NCBI RefSeq assembly: GCF_004194535.1
Contig: NZ_CP025783.1
Location: 1 to 64,000, forward strand
Reading direction: 5' to 3'
Origin: Iodobacter fluviatilis
GTDB lineage: Bacteria; Pseudomonadota; Gammaproteobacteria; Burkholderiales; Chitinibacteraceae
DNA length: 64,000 nt
Of the stretch, positions 39,487 to 47,327 are shown one piece after another (position 1 is the first letter of the stretch; the number at the start of each line of letters is the position of its first letter). The notes under the pieces were generated by a model that worked only from the letters and a program-made list of their open reading frames with translations, was not told the DNA's origin and did no database searches. A program made the position numbers and the translations under genes.

Positions 39487-40382
39487 TGGCCAAAGATCTA
39501 AAAGCACTGCTCGCAAAAAAACTGGCCGAGAACAGCCAACGCCACGCTGATGCCCAGCAAGAAACAGATTTTGATGCAGGCAGGGAGCACACTCGGCTGG
39601 ATGTGGCGCTGATTGACCCTAACCCGTATCAGCCCCGCAAAGCTTTCTTGCAAGATGAGCTGGAAATGCTGGCCACTTCGATTCAAGAATCGGGCCTGCT
39701 GCAGCCCGTATCCGTACGCCAGAACGGGGATCGCTATCAGCTGATTGCTGGTGAGCGCCGGCTGCGTGCGCACAAGTTACTAGGCAAAGTATCGATTGAA
39801 GCCATTATTATCCCGATGCACGATGCTGAAATGGCGGTCATGGCGCTAGCCGAAAACGTAGACCGTGCTGATCTATCAGACTATGAGATTGGCAAAGCCC
39901 TGCGCCAGATTGAGCACCTGTTCCCTAGCAAAACACGCTTGGCAGAATCAGTGGGGATCAACCGCGAAGATATGTACCGCTACTTCGCTTTTGAAACATT
40001 ACCCGAGCATATTCAAAACAGCCTTGAAAAAAATCCACGCCTGCTTTCCCGCGCTGCGGCCGCCGATGTCCGCCGCGTTTTGCAAGGTGTTGACGAAGTG
40101 CTCGCGCTGGTCGTGCTTGATGATGGCTGGCAACAATTAGAGCGGGGAGAGCTGGAGCAATCCAAGCTGGCCGCTTGGATAAGCCGCGAAATAAAGATCA
40201 GAACCCACACAGATAGCGATCCGCACGAGCGCGCATTGCCTGTTGATTTTTCTAAAGCAGGGAAAAAACTAGGCACTTTAGTTTGCGATCATAAGCACCT
40301 CACCATCAAATTGCAGCGGCAAGCGCTCAGTAGCGCGCAAATTACCAAGCTGGAACAATTCCTGCATAAGCTCATTGGTTAA
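39486..40382 (+). CDS. parB: ParB partition protein (module 1)
   Basis: A 298-residue ParB-family protein. The N-terminal ParB/sulfiredoxin-like domain includes NPYQPRKAF, the CTP-binding GERRLRAHK and AENVDRADLSDYE. It is followed by a helix-turn-helix (TRLAESVGINREDMYRYFAF) and a C-terminal dimer region. ParB proteins of this kind bind a palindromic parS and slide as CTP-dependent clamps. The repeated palindrome TGTAGCAA-N-TTGCTACA is the natural candidate site here. Confidence 0.92.
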   Translation: MAKDLKALLAKKLAENSQRHADAQQETDFDAGREHTRLDVALIDPNPYQPRKAFLQDELEMLATSIQESGLLQPVSVRQNGDRYQLIAGERRLRAHKLLGKVSIEAIIIPMHDAEMAVMALAENVDRADLSDYEIGKALRQIEHLFPSKTRLAESVGINREDMYRYFAFETLPEHIQNSLEKNPRLLSRAAAADVRRVLQGVDEVLALVVLDDGWQQLERGELEQSKLAAWISREIKIRTHTDSDPHERALPVDFSKAGKKLGTLVCDHKHLTIKLQRQALSSAQITKLEQFLHKLIG

Positions 40383-40445
40383 ATACATACAGCAAGTTAC
40401 TATGGCCGCTTGCTTATTAACATAACGCAGCGGCGATCATCACGG

Positions 40446-40462
40446 TGTAGCAAGTTGCTACA
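40446..40462. promoter_or_regulatory. 17-bp palindrome, candidate ParB site 5
   Basis: TGTAGCAAGTTGCTACA (19 bp with flanking G and C), 63 bp after the parB stop. It has the same central-base variant as the copy at 8256-8272. Confidence 0.6.
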
Positions 40463-40706
40463 CCGCTCTGCAATACCCACACCTGAATCTGCACCAGATT
40501 CATGCCTGCCGCTAAGGCCGTTTATACTGATCTACACCCAGCGTGTGCGCATCTTTCACCATATCACCCTAGCTTTGCCATAATGGCCTTGCCACCCACG
40601 CCTTGGCTCCAAGGCGAAATACCCCTTCATCAAATCCAAATACTGAACAGACGGCATTCGCCAAGCGGACAGCTTGGGTGGTCCCCCCTCGTTTTCAGAG
40701 CAAAAC

Positions 40707-42185
40707 ATGAACAATTCTAATCCCACAAAATCTAGATCCACCCTCCGTGAGCGCTTTCAGGCAGGAGACAAGCCCAGCCAAAGCGACTTTTCCATGATCT
40801 TTGACCAGACCATCCATCAGCAAGAAGACAAAATTGTTGCGATCAAAGAAAGTGGAGGGGTATCACTGACCATCGGCGAAAACGATAAAGATAAATTACT
40901 GGTCAAAAGTGCTACCACCTTTGAAAAAGACTTAACCATAGGCTCCGTGGCTACAGATGGAAGCGAGCTAGGCTCGCTGTTGGTCAAAAATGACGCCACC
41001 TTCAAAAAAGGTTTAAGCGCTGACTCCGTAACCATCAACGGAATCGGGCAAGGCGCGCTGCTGGTTAAAGGCGGGGCTACCTTTGAAAAAGACTTAAGCA
41101 TAGGTTCCGTGGCTACAGATGGAAGCGAGCAAGGCAAGCTGCTGGTCCAAAATAACGCAACCTTTAAAAAAGGTTTAAGCGCTGACTCCGTGACCATCAA
41201 CGGAATCGGGCAAGGCGCGCTGCTGGTTAAAGGCGGAGCTACCTTTGAAAAAGACTTAAGCATAGGTTCCGTGGCTGCAGATGGAAGCGAGCAAGGCAAG
41301 CTGTTGGTCAAAAATGACGCCACCTTTAAAAAAGGCTTAACCGCCAGCTCCATAACTATTGGCGACAACACATCAGGTAATCTGCTGGTCAAAAGTGATG
41401 CTACTTTTGAAAGAAACTTAATAAGCAAAACTTTAACCATCGGCAACGGCACAACGATCGGTCAAGTCATCAACACAAGATTGGGAAGTACGGAAGAGGC
41501 AAACAGCACCCTGGCCACGGTTCAGGCCATTCGCGAATATGTAACAGATAACGCAGTGGGGCTCACCCAATATGACAACGCAGAAGCGGTTGTCACTGCA
41601 AACCTGCCCATCAATGACGGTGCCAACGGATATAAAGGAATACCCGGCAAAGACGCAAGCGTCGATAACGTCAAGCTAACAGAAGGAAATCTTGTTCTTT
41701 TAACGAATCAAGCAAATAAGACACACAATTGCTTATGGAAAATAAGTGTGGGGCTTTGGGATAAGCAAGAAAACCCACAAACAGGTAGCGCTGTTTTTAT
41801 TAAACAAGGGGATATCAATGGCGGCACCTTATGGATTATGAAAAGCACCGATATTGCTAACCCCCAATGGGTACGCAGAGCCGATCTGGATTACTTGAAA
41901 GCTGGCGCTGGGCTTAACAAAGAAGGGCAAACTTTATCTTTAAAGAAACCAGAGAATAGTGGCTTAATTTGTGACGAAAAAGGCGTCGCAATTCATTTAA
42001 AAAAAGGTGTAGGTGATAAAAACATCAGTGGATTAATTTGCGACAACAGTGGCTTGGCTCTCAACATCCAGCAACTTTTTGTTTTTCTTGATGAGGCCTC
42101 TGACACCCCAGACAACATACAAAAAAAAATAAAAGAGCATCTGACTGCAGGCGCCATCTTAGTCGGCACTTATAAAGTGAGCTAA
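40707..42185 (+). CDS. eCIS fibre-like protein with tandem repeats
   Basis: A 492-residue protein opening the eCIS gene run. I chose the ATG at 40707 (MNNSNPTKSRSTLRERFQAG). Residues about 12-45 carry the motif RERFQAGDKPSQSDFSMIFD, shared with the proteins at 54153 and 57220 and probably an attachment adaptor. Residues 55-260 are tandem repeats of about 38 residues (LLVKGGATFEKDLSIGSV alternating with ATFKKGLSADSV). The C-terminal part (LTQYDNAEAVVTANL, NLVLLTNQANKTHNCLWKI) resembles phage or pyocin tail-fibre knob regions. It is likely a receptor-binding fibre or a variant of one. Confidence 0.65.
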   Translation: MNNSNPTKSRSTLRERFQAGDKPSQSDFSMIFDQTIHQQEDKIVAIKESGGVSLTIGENDKDKLLVKSATTFEKDLTIGSVATDGSELGSLLVKNDATFKKGLSADSVTINGIGQGALLVKGGATFEKDLSIGSVATDGSEQGKLLVQNNATFKKGLSADSVTINGIGQGALLVKGGATFEKDLSIGSVAADGSEQGKLLVKNDATFKKGLTASSITIGDNTSGNLLVKSDATFERNLISKTLTIGNGTTIGQVINTRLGSTEEANSTLATVQAIREYVTDNAVGLTQYDNAEAVVTANLPINDGANGYKGIPGKDASVDNVKLTEGNLVLLTNQANKTHNCLWKISVGLWDKQENPQTGSAVFIKQGDINGGTLWIMKSTDIANPQWVRRADLDYLKAGAGLNKEGQTLSLKKPENSGLICDEKGVAIHLKKGVGDKNISGLICDNSGLALNIQQLFVFLDEASDTPDNIQKKIKEHLTAGAILVGTYKVS

Positions 42186-42187
42186 CC

Positions 42188-42460
42188 ATGAGCCTATTCA
42201 TCCCGTCATCAGGACTCACCCCGCCCCGCCTGCTGGATAAAATCTATATTGCAAAAGATAACCAAAAACACGAACTGACGGCTCTGTATGTCTTAGATGA
42301 TCGAAGCACTCTTCGCCAATTATTCCCACCAACACCAACACCAACACCAACACCAACACCAACACCAACACCAACACCAACACCAACACCAACACCAACA
42401 CCAACACCAACACCAACACCAACACCAACACCAACACCAACACCAACACCAATACCTTAA
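42188..42460 (+). CDS. Small protein with (Thr-Pro)n tail
   Basis: A 90-residue protein starting 2 bp after the fibre gene. About 47 residues of unique sequence (SGLTPPRLLDKIYIAKDNQK) are followed by roughly 20 Thr-Pro dipeptides encoded by a CACCAA hexamer array (42328-42452) and a stop. The unique part resembles short baseplate or fibre-accessory domains only vaguely. An adjacent frame stays open through the array to 42608 and encodes a plausible-looking C-terminal stretch (YLKAFFKNRWEIFLHYSAPI). An indel in the array could therefore fuse it. Role unknown, perhaps a spacer. Confidence 0.5.
   Translation: MSLFIPSSGLTPPRLLDKIYIAKDNQKHELTALYVLDDRSTLRQLFPPTPTPTPTPTPTPTPTPTPTPTPTPTPTPTPTPTPTPTPTPIP
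42328..42452. repeat. CACCAA hexanucleotide array
   Basis: About 20 perfect units encoding Thr-Pro dipeptides in the gene at 42188. Slippage by whole units would change the length of the tail but not the reading frame. Confidence 0.9.
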
Positions 42461-42620
42461 GGCCTTCTTCAAAAACCGCTGGGAAATATTTTTGCATTAC
42501 TCAGCGCCAATTGGCAGGCCACCCTATCTAGGTACATTAAAGTCATTCCCTGTAAAAGCAGACAAGCCCACGGATGAATTAAACCATCATAAAAACAAAT
42601 CATTCTGATCGAGAAGTTCA

Positions 42621-42890
42621 ATGACTGACCGCTTTTCCAATTACGACCAAAGGCTCAATGCCATCGAGAACACGCTGGCAGAAGTCGTGCGCCAGCGTGA
42701 TTCCGAGCAAAAAACACTACGTGAGCTCAGCGAGGTGCTGCATGATTTACGCGATTTACTGGCCGCATGGGAAACCACGCGCGGCGCTTTTAACCTGCTG
42801 CGTGCCTTAGGTAATATGGCCCGCTGGTTAATGACTGTAAGCGTAGCGCTGCTCGCGCTTTGGATATGGTTCAGATACAGCCTTAAATAA
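42621..42890 (+). CDS. Small tail-anchored membrane protein, holin-like candidate
   Basis: An 89-residue protein with a charged coiled-coil-like helix (residues 5-50, NYDQRLNAIENTLAEVVRQ) and one C-terminal transmembrane segment (about 68-85, WLMTVSVALLALWIWF). It stands directly before the membrane-anchored lysozyme and spanin genes, so a holin or holin-regulator role in lysis is a reasonable inference. Similar small proteins also occur in phage tail modules without lysis function. Confidence 0.5.
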   Translation: MTDRFSNYDQRLNAIENTLAEVVRQRDSEQKTLRELSEVLHDLRDLLAAWETTRGAFNLLRALGNMARWLMTVSVALLALWIWFRYSLK

Positions 42891-42984
42891 CCTCCTTTTT
42901 ATACTCAGCCCTTTCCGCACCATTCAGTAAGTCGCCTTAACTCCTCAAGCCCCCTGAACCACCTTCTCACTGACCGAGGTTTCC

Positions 42985-44001
42985 ATGCTAAAAACGCTGC
43001 TGCGTCATTGGGCCGATCTCCCATGGCTAAAACGCCATATCCACGATCTGCGTGGTGATTTCCAACGCTTGTTACTGTTAGCGGCAGTTGCTGGCATCAC
43101 CATGCTGGCGCTCAATCATTTATCCTGGGGCGGCACGCCTGGCGATCTGCTTTCTGCCCTTGCCTTTGTGCTGATCACCATGATTCTCATGATGCATATT
43201 TTGCGCAGAGTATTGCTCCCCTTTGTTCAAATGGGCACCTTAGTTCATAAGGCATACGAGGACCCCTTAGCCAGTGCCATTATTTTTGCGGCCGTCATTC
43301 TATTTAAAAGTGTGCTGATTCTCTCTTTTGTTCTGCTATTTATTGCCCCCGGCCACGCAAGCAGCCTTCCTGGCGGCCTGCCCGCCCATGCCTACCGCAA
43401 TCTGCCCATCTTACTGACTGAGCAACAACGCTTCTGGCCGGATCATCCTGCACCTTCCGTACTTGCTGCTCAAGTAGAACAAGAAACCTGCCCCAGCCTG
43501 CACTCGGCTCAATGCTGGTCTGAGCGTGCCGAGCTAAAAACATCCAGGGAACACGGCATCGGCCTGGGGCAAATCACTCGTACAGCGCGCTTTGATACTT
43601 TATCCGCGCTCAAACGCCAATACGGCGCATTGCTTGCCAACTGGTCGTGGGCGGCCCCCTACAACCCAGCATTACAGGCCCGAGCGCTGGTTTTACAGGA
43701 TAAACAGTGCTACACCCCAATCCGCGGCACTGCCAACACCAAAGAACACTTGGCCATGTCACTCAATTGCTATAACGCGGGGCCGGGCATGCTGGCCATC
43801 AGCCGCAGCCGCTGCGCAGCACAGCGCGGGTGTAAGCCCGATCACTGGTTTGGGCATGTTGAATTAGCCGCTGGGCCCAGCCGCACTACAGGCTATGGCA
43901 AGCGATCTTTTTATGCCATTAGCCGCGAATACGTCAGCAATATCATGCTCAAGCGCCGAAATCGTTATCAATTTTTAGATGCGCAATCTGCCAACGTGTA
44001 A
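42985..44001 (+). CDS. Membrane-anchored lytic transglycosylase-like endolysin
   Basis: A 338-residue protein. The N-terminal third has three predicted transmembrane segments (about 28-46, 56-76 and 98-120), followed by a periplasmic lysozyme-like domain of the SLT/GH23 kind. The candidate catalytic Glu is in QVEQETCPS (about residue 165-167), with GIGLGQI at 191-197 and NCYNAGPG at 261-268. Transglycosylases cleave peptidoglycan between MurNAc and GlcNAc. The fusion of holin-like membrane helices to a muralytic domain is unusual and would give an anchored endolysin. It is followed with 1-bp overlap by the spanin gene. Confidence 0.75.
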   Translation: MLKTLLRHWADLPWLKRHIHDLRGDFQRLLLLAAVAGITMLALNHLSWGGTPGDLLSALAFVLITMILMMHILRRVLLPFVQMGTLVHKAYEDPLASAIIFAAVILFKSVLILSFVLLFIAPGHASSLPGGLPAHAYRNLPILLTEQQRFWPDHPAPSVLAAQVEQETCPSLHSAQCWSERAELKTSREHGIGLGQITRTARFDTLSALKRQYGALLANWSWAAPYNPALQARALVLQDKQCYTPIRGTANTKEHLAMSLNCYNAGPGMLAISRSRCAAQRGCKPDHWFGHVELAAGPSRTTGYGKRSFYAISREYVSNIMLKRRNRYQFLDAQSANV

Positions 44002-44462
44002 TGAAAATAGCCCTTTTAATTTGCAGCCTATGCCTCTCTTTTGCGGCAGGGTTTCTGTTTGCCCGCGAGCGGGCAATGCAAGCGCAAAAAAAAGAAGTTG
44101 CGGTAAAAATAGTTAGACAACAGCAATCAGCTGAAGTAGCCCTGCATGCACTGCGTAAGCAACAAACAGCGCAGCAGCAGCGCCAGGTTTTACAACTTGA
44201 ACAACTGGAGCAGCAATTTCGTGATTACCGTGAACAGCTTCCGCAGCGGATTATTTTACCTGTTGCTTGGCGCATGCAGCACGACCGCGCCACCCATTTG
44301 CCCGCCTCTTCCCCCACCGCCGCCCCAGCTCTTAATCAAGCCGGAGCCACTAATGACCTTGCCGCACTCAGCACAGTCAGCCTTAATTACGCCAGCTGCC
44401 TCAGCTGGAGGGAAGCCCTAGAAGGCTGGCAGCAGTGGTATGCCATTGTCAGCACGCAATAA
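44001..44462 (+). CDS. Rz-like inner-membrane spanin
   Basis: A 153-residue protein with one N-terminal membrane anchor (residues 2-20, IALLICSLCLSFAAGFLF) and a long coiled-coil periplasmic helix (about 28-85, rich in Gln and Glu), the layout of Rz i-spanins. A lipoprotein gene is nested in another frame at 44221-44421, the classic Rz/Rz1 arrangement. Spanins fuse inner and outer membranes in the last step of phage lysis. Confidence 0.75.
   Translation: MKIALLICSLCLSFAAGFLFARERAMQAQKKEVAVKIVRQQQSAEVALHALRKQQTAQQQRQVLQLEQLEQQFRDYREQLPQRIILPVAWRMQHDRATHLPASSPTAAPALNQAGATNDLAALSTVSLNYASCLSWREALEGWQQWYAIVSTQ
44221..44421 (+). CDS. Rz1-like outer-membrane lipoprotein, nested
   Basis: A frame of about 66 residues wholly inside the Rz-like gene. 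It starts at a GTG (44221, with GGAG 10 nt upstream; a second GTG lies at 44230) and encodes a lipoprotein signal ending in the lipobox LLGAC (FYLLLGACSTTAPP), followed by a proline-rich segment (PPLPPPPP). A short proline-rich lipoprotein nested in Rz is diagnostic of Rz1 o-spanins. Too short and too embedded to be called by length alone; the lipobox is the deciding feature. Confidence 0.75.
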   Translation: MITVNSFRSGLFYLLLGACSTTAPPICPPLPPPPPQLLIKPEPLMTLPHSAQSALITPAASAGGKP

Positions 44463-44714
44463 ATCATTTCTTCTTAGCGCCATACAAACCCAAAAAACCA
44501 GCGCATACACAGAGCGTGAAGTGCACCGCCCCTAATCAGGCAGACTAGGGCTAAGATAGATTCACCACAACGGCTCTTGCCCGTCCCCGGCAACACACTT
44601 GCATATTCACAAGTAACCGCCCCGCAATACCCCCTCTATTTATCCCGCCCCTATACCCGGCCTGTCGTTTCACGATGGGCCGGCGTTCCCCGGGGAACAG
44701 CAAGGATCATTCGG
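44463..44714. promoter_or_regulatory. Leader of sheath gene with hairpins
   Basis: A 252-bp non-coding stretch between the lysis genes and the sheath gene, the longest gap in the eCIS run. It contains an inverted repeat CCGGCC...GGCCGG (44657-44662 and 44678-44683) and a perfect 14-bp palindrome GTTCCCCGGGGAAC (44685-44698) ending 16 bp before the sheath start. It probably holds a promoter or control region separating lysis and structural genes. No clear -35/-10 pair stands out. Confidence 0.45.
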
Positions 44715-46112
44715 ATGAGCACATACAAAACCCCAGACGTTTATATCAAGGAAGTCCCTTTTTTTGCTTCCTCCGTAGCACAGGTTGAAACCGCTGTACC
44801 CGCTTTTATCGGCCTAGTTGAAAAAGCCTACGATAACGACGGCAAAGAAACAACGCCCAGCGCAAGCAATGTCTGCGTTCGCCGTATTACCTCTTTACTG
44901 GAATATATTCAGTATTTTGGCCAAGCCAAAAACATTACGGCTACGGTTACAAAAGACGCAATTAGCGCTAACTTGTCGTTTGTTGCCACAACAGGCCATC
45001 TCTATGCAATGTATTACGCCATTAACAACTACTTTGCTAATGGCGGTGGTGCTGCATATATTATTGCCGTTGGAACTTACGCTGACACAGACGTAAAAAC
45101 CAAAAAAGAGCAAATTGATAAGGGCTTGGCCGCGATCGAAAAAATCGATGAAGTCACGCTATTACTGTGCCCCGATGCGGCTCAATTTGAAGACAAAACA
45201 ATTTACTACGACAGTTTCGCCGTTCCTGCGCTCAGGCAAGCGGAAAAACTACAAGATCGTTTTGTATTAATTGATGTGATTCATGACAAAGAAGTGGCCA
45301 CGTCAGCAGTAAACTTGCGCGAAAAGGTGCCTGCGCACTCCAGCCTCAAGTATGGCGCCGCCTATTACCCAAAACTAAAAACAACTTTGGCATACCCTTA
45401 CGCAGACAAAGAAATCAAACTCGAGGGTTTTGCCTATGGCACTGCACCTGACAAGGTAGTAACCCTCGACGCCTTAAAATTAGTCAATGATGCCGAATAC
45501 GCCCAAGTCAAAGCCTTCCTAACCCAGAAAACAGTCTCCCTGCCACCTTCGGCAGCCATCGCAGGCGTTTATGCCCAAACCGACGCCGCACGCGGTGTAT
45601 GGAAAGCACCCGCTAATGTAGCACTGGCACAGGTGATCGGGCCTGAAGTACTGATCACTAATGATGATCAAGCTTCGCTCAATGTGGATCCGGTAGCCGG
45701 CAAATCAATTAATGCGATTCGCGCCTTTACCGGCAAGGGCACTTTAGTCTGGGGTGCCCGCACGCTGATGGGTAATGATAACGAATGGCGTTATATCAAC
45801 GTTCGCCGTCTATTCAATACAGTGGAAGAGTCCATCAAAAAAGCCACTTACTTTGCCGTATTCGAGCCCAACACCCCAATGACCTGGCTCAAAGTCAAAT
45901 CCATGATCGAATCGTATTTGCGTGGAATGTGGCTAGATGGTGCTTTATTCGGTGAAAGTACCGAACAAGCCTTTTACGTGAACATTGGCCTGAATCAGAC
46001 CATGACCGAAGACGATATCAATAACGGCTTGATGAAAGTAAAAATCGGTCTGGCCGCAGTTCGCCCTGCCGAATTTATTGAGTTGTCTTTCTCTCACAAA
46101 ACTATTTCCTGA
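44715..46112 (+). CDS. eCIS contractile sheath protein
   Basis: A 465-residue phage-type tail sheath protein (Pvc2/Afp2-like). I chose the ATG at 44715, with AAGGA upstream; its N-terminus, TPDVYIKEVPFFASSV followed by TAVPAFIGLVEKA, is typical of sheath subunits. The C-terminal domain carries INAIRAFTGKGTLVWGARTL, NVRRLFNTVEESIKKATYF and EPNTP, the conserved sheath handshake region. It forms the contractile outer cylinder around the tube. A single sheath gene is present, whereas Photorhabdus PVCs have three. Confidence 0.93.
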   Translation: MSTYKTPDVYIKEVPFFASSVAQVETAVPAFIGLVEKAYDNDGKETTPSASNVCVRRITSLLEYIQYFGQAKNITATVTKDAISANLSFVATTGHLYAMYYAINNYFANGGGAAYIIAVGTYADTDVKTKKEQIDKGLAAIEKIDEVTLLLCPDAAQFEDKTIYYDSFAVPALRQAEKLQDRFVLIDVIHDKEVATSAVNLREKVPAHSSLKYGAAYYPKLKTTLAYPYADKEIKLEGFAYGTAPDKVVTLDALKLVNDAEYAQVKAFLTQKTVSLPPSAAIAGVYAQTDAARGVWKAPANVALAQVIGPEVLITNDDQASLNVDPVAGKSINAIRAFTGKGTLVWGARTLMGNDNEWRYINVRRLFNTVEESIKKATYFAVFEPNTPMTWLKVKSMIESYLRGMWLDGALFGESTEQAFYVNIGLNQTMTEDDINNGLMKVKIGLAAVRPAEFIELSFSHKTIS

Positions 46113-46125
46113 TTAGGAGCTGATC

Positions 46126-46572
46126 ATGGCCGTAAAACCTGAAGAAATCGCCAATAACTACCCTATTCCGGTCTATCGCTTTGTTGTGAGCGTGGGCGGG
46201 GAATCTTTCTCTTTCTCTGAAGTGTCTGGTCTGGACATCGCGTATGAAACCATTACGTATAAAGATGGCATGGGCAAATTGCATATGCCGGGCCAGCAAT
46301 CGGATATCAACATCACGCTCAAACGCGGTTTGGTCAAAGCCAAAAGCGAGTTTTACACATGGATTAACAGCATTTCTCTTAACAAAGTTGAGAAACGCGA
46401 CATTGTGGTCAGCCTGACCGACGCAACGGGTACCACGCCGGTTGTAAGCTGGAACGTTACCAATGCTTTCCCTAAAAAGCTGACCGCTCCAAGCTTTAAT
46501 GGCGGCTCAAATGAAGTGGCTCTAGAGCAATTAGAGCTGATGGCAGACAACATCTCCATCACCTTTCACTAA
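46126..46572 (+). CDS. eCIS inner tube protein 1 (Pvc1/Afp1-like)
   Basis: A 148-residue protein of the T4 gp19-like tube family. It starts MAVKPEEIANNYPIPVYRF and has the conserved FSEVSGLDIAYETITYKDG and GQQSDINITLKRGL segments. It polymerises into the inner tube that is driven out on sheath contraction and in which cargo is loaded. It sits 13 bp after the sheath gene with AGGAG upstream. Confidence 0.93.
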   Translation: MAVKPEEIANNYPIPVYRFVVSVGGESFSFSEVSGLDIAYETITYKDGMGKLHMPGQQSDINITLKRGLVKAKSEFYTWINSISLNKVEKRDIVVSLTDATGTTPVVSWNVTNAFPKKLTAPSFNGGSNEVALEQLELMADNISITFH

Positions 46573-46636
46573 AAGTCTGTGAGTTGGCTGGCTGTTCACA
46601 CAGCCAGCTTTTTCCCCACAAGCAAGGAGTGGCTAT

Positions 46637-47158
46637 ATGGCTTTAAGCCTGGGCAAAATCGCAACAAAAGCCGCAAAAGTCAGCAAAGGGATCGGCCAGG
46701 GCCTCATCAGCCAGATCCCACCTTTGCCCGCCTATCGTTTCTCTGTCTTTATCAGCGCAGGCCTTGTGCCATTAGCCACCGATATCCGTTTTCAATCCGT
46801 CGGCAATTTAGATATTGAGCGGGATGTGAAATGGGAAAGCAATCAGCCCTTCTTAGTCAAAGACGAAACAATCAAAAAATTATCGCTAAAACGGGGTTTA
46901 GTCTTTAGCGGTGACGGCAAGCCTTCAATGCTCTCTGCCAGCAATATGGCGCAAATGCATTACTGGAATGAAAGACTTTTACGTTGCGATTTAATGGTCT
47001 GCTCAATCGATAGCTTGGGGCTACCCAAAGCAGCGTGGCAAATTGAAAACGCGATATTACGCAAAATAGACTGGGGCACGCTAGATGCATCCCGTAATGA
47101 CGTGATTATCGAAGAAATGTCCTTCGATTACTGCTATATCCGGCCCTTTACGCTATGA
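46637..47158 (+). CDS. eCIS tube protein 2 (Pvc5/Afp5-like)
   Basis: A 173-residue second tube-family protein, longer and more diverged than the first (ISQIPPLPAYRFSVFISAGL, SVGNLDIERDVKW, LSLKRGLVFSGD). By analogy with Pvc5 or Pvc1-type paralogues it probably forms the tube layer that joins the baseplate. The ATG overlap (ATGA) with the next small gene indicates translational coupling. Confidence 0.88.
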   Translation: MALSLGKIATKAAKVSKGIGQGLISQIPPLPAYRFSVFISAGLVPLATDIRFQSVGNLDIERDVKWESNQPFLVKDETIKKLSLKRGLVFSGDGKPSMLSASNMAQMHYWNERLLRCDLMVCSIDSLGLPKAAWQIENAILRKIDWGTLDASRNDVIIEEMSFDYCYIRPFTL

Positions 47159-47316
47159 CTATTCTGATTCGCGAGCTAAGCGTCCGGGTAGAAATTGACG
47201 CCAGAAGCAGCCCTCCGCCTGTTTCCACGGCTCAGGCACAAACTCAGCCCAAAATTCAACAACGACAAGCGCTGCAACAGGCGCTGCGTCAGTGCCAAGA
47301 ATACAAACGCTGGTAA
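47155..47316 (+). CDS. Small eCIS protein (Pvc6/Afp6-like)
   Basis: A 53-residue protein starting at the ATGA overlap with tube protein 2 and ending 11 bp before the LysM gene. It begins MTILIRELSVRVEID and ends in a Gln/Arg-rich helix (ALQQALRQCQEYKRW), the same size, position and style as Pvc6/Afp6. Those proteins sit between tube and baseplate genes in eCIS loci and have no settled function. Confidence 0.75.
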   Translation: MTILIRELSVRVEIDARSSPPPVSTAQAQTQPKIQQRQALQQALRQCQEYKRW

Positions 47317-47327
47317 GGACTCCGCCA

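Noticed and set aside
42328-42452. Phase-variation switch in the Thr-Pro gene
   Set aside because: Units are 6 bp, so slippage by whole units keeps the frame. Only length variation is supported.
42216-42497. Minus-strand frame with a long Leu-Val repeat that could look like a membrane protein
   Set aside because: It is the reverse reading of the CACCAA array in the Thr-Pro gene, with no ribosome site.
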